Program-made: the position numbers and the translations under genes | Notes under the pieces: generated by a model | The model's database searches: none | What the model was told of the DNA's origin: nothing | The model's input: the letters and a program-made list of their open reading frames with translations, nothing else | From: Clostridia bacterium | Lineage (GTDB): Bacteria; Bacillota; Clostridia; Oscillospirales; QAKW01 | Assembly: GCA_017937065.1 (NCBI GenBank) | Contig: JAGBEI010000031.1 | Coordinates: forward strand, 232,188-296,187 | Length of the DNA stretch: 64,000 nucleotides | Direction: 5' to 3' | Part shown: positions 61,234 through 64,000 of the stretch, in pieces | How the letters are laid out: each line of letters starts with the position of its first letter | How positions within the stretch are numbered: the stretch's first letter is position 1

Positions 61234-61267
61234 TGCAACTTTTTAAGCCGTTAATGTGTAATATAAG
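61234..61267 (+). promoter_or_regulatory. Candidate ECF-type autoregulated promoter
   Basis: TGCAACTTTTT (61234-61244) carries an AAC-type -35, and ATATAAG (61261-61267) lies 16 bases further, just before the ECF sigma gene. The same pair with equal spacing occurs before the radical SAM gene. It does not match the sigma-A consensus well. Confidence 0.5.
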
Positions 61268-61285
61268 CGAAGATACGAGGGTAAT

Positions 61286-61834
61286 ATGGATACGGATAAG
61301 GGGTTTAACACTACCGAGTATCTGGTTGACAGGTTTTTAAACGACATTGTACGGTTCTGTCTTGTGTACGTGCGCAATATGGACGATGCACAGGACATAG
61401 CACAGCAGGTGTTCATTACATATTTGCAGAAAAAACCCGAATTTGTAAGTTATGACCATGCAAAAAACTGGCTTTTCAAGGTTGCTGTAAATATGTCAAA
61501 AAACCATATGCGCACACAGCGGCATGGGGAAGTCAGTTTTGACGAGCTGGAGGGCGCGTTGTCAACTGATGATACTGTTGACCGCGAAAGGACGGAACGT
61601 GAAGACGCGGTGTTTGCTGCCGTTATGCGGTTAAAGCAAAAGTATAGGGAAATAATACACTTATACTATTATTCTAATTACAATACAAACGAGCTGTCCG
61701 AGATGCTGGGGATACCCGCTACAAGTGTGCGTTCCCGGCTGACCCGCGCACGTGCGGCGCTTGAAAAAGAACTGAAAGGAGGAGTTGCCGATGATAAACG
61801 ATTACAGGAACGCGATGGACCGGATAAAGGCTGA
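61286..61834 (+). CDS. ECF-type RNA polymerase sigma factor
   Basis: The 182-residue protein has sigma region 2 (DAQDIAQQVFITYLQK, NWLFKVAVNMSKNHMR) and region 4 (YREIIHLYYYSNYNTNELSE, GIPATSVRSRLTRARAAL), joined by a short acidic linker, with no regions 1 or 3. It overlaps the following membrane protein gene by 44 bases, the usual sigma/anti-sigma pairing. GAGGG precedes the ATG. Confidence 0.93.
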   Translation: MDTDKGFNTTEYLVDRFLNDIVRFCLVYVRNMDDAQDIAQQVFITYLQKKPEFVSYDHAKNWLFKVAVNMSKNHMRTQRHGEVSFDELEGALSTDDTVDRERTEREDAVFAAVMRLKQKYREIIHLYYYSNYNTNELSEMLGIPATSVRSRLTRARAALEKELKGGVADDKRLQERDGPDKG

Positions 61835-62720
61835 CGACGAGTTTAAGGAACAGCTGCTGAAACGGCTTGCCGCAGAGCAGGAAAAGCCGAAAAAGGTTGT
61901 AAAACTTACACCTCCGGCGGCGTCAAAACACTTGCCTCTTGTTGCATCGCTTGCATCTGCTGCGGTGCTTGCCCTGCTTATTTATTCCTCCGCGGTGCTG
62001 GTATTGCCGATGCTGAGAAACAACGCGTATGACGGTTCTTCCGCCTCACCGGAAATTCTATATAACGGGCGCAATTACTACGGAATTCAAAAAGAACCGC
62101 GTGAGCCGAAAATAAACAGCGGCACGGAGGCAGATGAAACGGACGTCGGCACAAAAAATTCAGTTACAAGCAATGACACGGACAGCAATATCCAATCCCC
62201 TCCGTCAGACAGCGCTGACAATACCGCAGCTGATGAGAACGGTGCAGGCACTAAGACCACTGACGACGGCGGTGCAGCTTTACCAAAGGAAGAAAGAGAT
62301 GACGGCGTAAATTACGACGATTACCGCATAATCAGCTATTCGGGAATGGATGCCGAAACCAAAGGCGCACAGCCGTCTGAAAACACAGTGAGCTACGACT
62401 GTGTACTGCATTTTACATTTGAAGGCTTTGACAAATACGGAATTAAGCTGAAAAACAACGATATTGTTTTCGACGCAAAGCTCAGTGAAAACTACACGCT
62501 TGCACAGCTGCTTACCGACTACTATAACATAATAATCGGAAGACCGGGCAGCACATCGGTGACTGACGGTATGCTGGATAGCTTCTTTAATGTAAGCTCA
62601 AATGCAAAACGACAGATAAGCGTTTTTATAGACGGCGTTGAGGTAGTTAATCTGAACAATGTCCTGCTTTCTGAATTCAGCGATTTAAATAATGTATATT
62701 TTTCAGTTTCAGTGACATAA
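61791..62720 (+). CDS. Probable anti-sigma factor with extracytoplasmic beta-grasp-like domain
   Basis: The 309-residue protein has a cytoplasmic N-terminal helix region (about 1-47), one membrane helix (about 48-72), a long Ser/Thr/Asp/Gly-rich linker (to about 180) and an outside domain of about 110 residues that starts VLHFTFEGFD and ends with ISVFIDGVEVVNL and VYFSVSV. It should hold the ECF factor at the membrane until a signal acts outside. A zinc HxxxCxxC motif is absent. The ATG at 61791 has GGAGG eight bases upstream. The role is inferred from pairing. Confidence 0.78.
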   Translation: MINDYRNAMDRIKADDEFKEQLLKRLAAEQEKPKKVVKLTPPAASKHLPLVASLASAAVLALLIYSSAVLVLPMLRNNAYDGSSASPEILYNGRNYYGIQKEPREPKINSGTEADETDVGTKNSVTSNDTDSNIQSPPSDSADNTAADENGAGTKTTDDGGAALPKEERDDGVNYDDYRIISYSGMDAETKGAQPSENTVSYDCVLHFTFEGFDKYGIKLKNNDIVFDAKLSENYTLAQLLTDYYNIIIGRPGSTSVTDGMLDSFFNVSSNAKRQISVFIDGVEVVNLNNVLLSEFSDLNNVYFSVSVT

Positions 62721-62776
62721 TAGTGACTGCGGAGGGCTGTAAATATCTAATTCAGATGGTCCTCCTTAATATAGAT

Positions 62777-62822
62777 GACAAGCGGATAAGCCGATAATAC
62801 GGCTTGCCGCTTGTCTTTTTTT
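62777..62822 (+). terminator. Intrinsic terminator after the anti-sigma gene
   Basis: GACAAGCGG and CCGCTTGTC pair, with an inner AGCCG/CGGCT stem, followed by seven T. Confidence 0.88.
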
Positions 62823-62836
62823 GTTTTACAGGGCAA

Positions 62837-62872
62837 CAAAAAAATACAGGCAAGCTTTCGCTTGCCTGTATT
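62837..62872 (-). terminator. Intrinsic terminator of the SLH surface protein gene
   Basis: AATACAGGCAAGC and GCTTGCCTGTATT form a perfect 13-pair stem with a TTTC loop; on the minus strand a T-run follows. Confidence 0.88.
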
Positions 62873-62935
62873 CTGTTCACAGTGATTGAATTACACCGTT
62901 ACAGCCTTAGTATAAATAATCCGTATTTGTACGAC

Positions 62936-64000
62936 TTATTTTACGTTTACAAAATTCTCATGGAATCTTGTAATCATGGTTGCAACCTGAGCACGTGTAG
63001 CTGTGTCGCGCGGAGCGAAAATCTTGTTTCCGTCCTTGTCGTCCATACCGTCGATTATGCCCGCTTTCTGGCAGATTACTACCGCTTCCTTGGCATAATT
63101 CTGTATACGGTCTGCATCGGTAAATGTCATTTCATCTGTCTTTGCGTCAAGTGTAATACCTGCATACTCAGCATATCTTACCAGCATTACACAAATCTGC
63201 TGACGCTGTATATTCGTCATGGGCTCAAACGTTGTTTCAGATATACCGTTTACAATTCCGTTTTCAGACGCCCACTTAACTGCAGGTGTGTACCACTTAT
63301 TCGCAGGTACGTCAGTAAATGTTGTCGTAACGTCACGGTTTGCTGTATCAACTCCGCTCATGTTTGCAAGTATCTGTACAAACATTGCACGGGTCAGCTT
63401 ACCGCTCGGCTCAAACGTTGTCTCAGACATTCCGTTCATCAAGCCGTATGTTGCAACGTAATCTATATACTTTGTATACCATTTGCCTTCTGCAACGTCC
63501 GTGAACACTTCCGTGCTGTCTACCGGAGGATACTGAGGCTCAAGCTTTGTGCCCTCTGCCGTTCTGGTTTCTTCCTTATCGCAGTATTCGCACTTTCTGG
63601 TCTCTGTTCCGTCTGCCTCTTCTGTGGCGTCGTTGTTATAAACATACTCGCCCCATTTATGTGCGTCCGGATTAATTGCTATCTTCTCAGTTGTTGTATG
63701 AGTCTTATCATTCTTGCAGGTGAACAGCTTCTCGCCCTCTGCGGAGCAGGTGGCTTCCTTGGTTACAACACCGTCGTCCCAATCGTGATTGTCAGGATTT
63801 ATCGGGATTTCCGCATCTGCGCCTTCAACAGTTGCCTTATGACAGCCGTTACATTCGTCATATGCGCCGTGTCCCGTCTCAGTACAGGTTGCAGCCTTCG
63901 CATCATGGTGAGTTGTACCATGTGTGCCGTGGTTGGTAGGATCAAGCGGAAGTGCTGCATCGCTGCCCTCTATAACCGTTTCACAATCGTCACATACTGT
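62936..64000 (-). CDS. SLH-anchored surface protein with Cys-repeat modules, partial (5' end outside)
   Basis: The frame is open from the right edge to the stop at 62936, giving 354 C-terminal residues. The N-terminal visible half has repeated modules with ATCTETGHGAYDEC, ATCSAEGEKLFTC and DGTETRKCEYC, each with a Cys pair, and NPDNHDW or NPDAHKW spacers, common in large surface proteins of gut Clostridia. The last 185 residues are three SLH domains (MFTDVAEGKWYTKYI, FTDVPANKWYTPAV and FTDADRIQNYAKEAV). A GTG at 63508 is an internal codon, not the start. Confidence 0.9.
   Translation of the reverse strand, partial: TVCDDCETVIEGSDAALPLDPTNHGTHGTTHHDAKAATCTETGHGAYDECNGCHKATVEGADAEIPINPDNHDWDDGVVTKEATCSAEGEKLFTCKNDKTHTTTEKIAINPDAHKWGEYVYNNDATEEADGTETRKCEYCDKEETRTAEGTKLEPQYPPVDSTEVFTDVAEGKWYTKYIDYVATYGLMNGMSETTFEPSGKLTRAMFVQILANMSGVDTANRDVTTTFTDVPANKWYTPAVKWASENGIVNGISETTFEPMTNIQRQQICVMLVRYAEYAGITLDAKTDEMTFTDADRIQNYAKEAVVICQKAGIIDGMDDKDGNKIFAPRDTATRAQVATMITRFHENFVNVK

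Overview
The window looks like chromosomal DNA of a Gram-positive anaerobe of the class Clostridia, probably a gut or sediment species. The evidence is a SpoVB-type flippase, a Re-citrate synthase, several families typical of Clostridia (DUF1385, DUF3842, DUF4364, CmpB-like DUF1113), SLH-anchored surface proteins, a SipW-type signal peptide, strong sigma-A promoters (TTGACA-17-TATAAT) and GGAGG ribosome binding sites. I cannot place it below class. No phage, intact insertion sequence or CRISPR array is visible.

Layout. 1-8315 (minus strand) is a compact histidine operon: yerC/hisR, hisZ, hisG, hisD, hisC, hisB, hisH, hisA, hisF, hisIE and a PHP-type histidinol phosphatase that runs off the left edge. 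All ten steps are present, and a palindrome lies on the -10 box of the operon promoter. 8478-14928 (plus) is an oxidative half-TCA set: Re-citrate synthase, GntR regulator, aconitase, isocitrate dehydrogenase, then an FAD oxidoreductase. 14999-20620 holds glyQS and the rpmH-rnpA-yidD-yidC-jag-mnmE cluster, here without dnaA or mnmG. 20744-25642 carries DUF1385, prmC, an SLH-anchored phosphodiester glycosidase and DUF3842. 25664-28343 is a divergent GH127 glycosidase/AraC regulator pair.

28402-38837 holds a CXXC-less thioredoxin-like protein, DUF4364, a SipW-signal beta-helix surface protein, a hexosamine 1-kinase/nucleotidyltransferase operon, DUF1113-apt, SpoVB, and an orphan solute-binding lipoprotein with two small membrane proteins. 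38874-47147 holds trkA, a MacB/FtsX-like exporter with a long coiled coil, tmcAL and ackA (divergent, sharing one -10 region), a YgjP-like protease and tRNA-Arg. 47148-48280 is an AT-rich island with a duplicated tRNA-Arg 3' end, a ribbon-helix-helix gene and several inverted repeats. 48281-50376 is a DeoR regulator with a SorE-like dehydrogenase. 50819-51843 is rpsF-ssb-rpsR. 51998-54859 holds a shortened family-5 binding protein, 1-phosphofructokinase and a YfcE phosphodiesterase. 54906-56604 is an RlmA-like methyltransferase with a radical SAM protein, followed by tRNA-Lys. 57221-61088 is dgt-dnaG-sigA. 61286-62720 is an ECF sigma factor with its probable anti-sigma factor. The right edge cuts an SLH-anchored surface protein.

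The least explained items are: a promoter-like motif (TGCAACTTTTT-N16-ATATAAG) found both upstream of the ECF sigma gene and upstream of the radical SAM-rlmA pair; similar beta-grasp-like ectodomains in the anti-sigma factor and in the protein beside the orphan solute-binding lipoprotein; the AT-rich island after tRNA-Arg; and the perfect palindrome inside the promoter of the hexosamine kinase operon. All calls come from reading the sequence; no database search was run.
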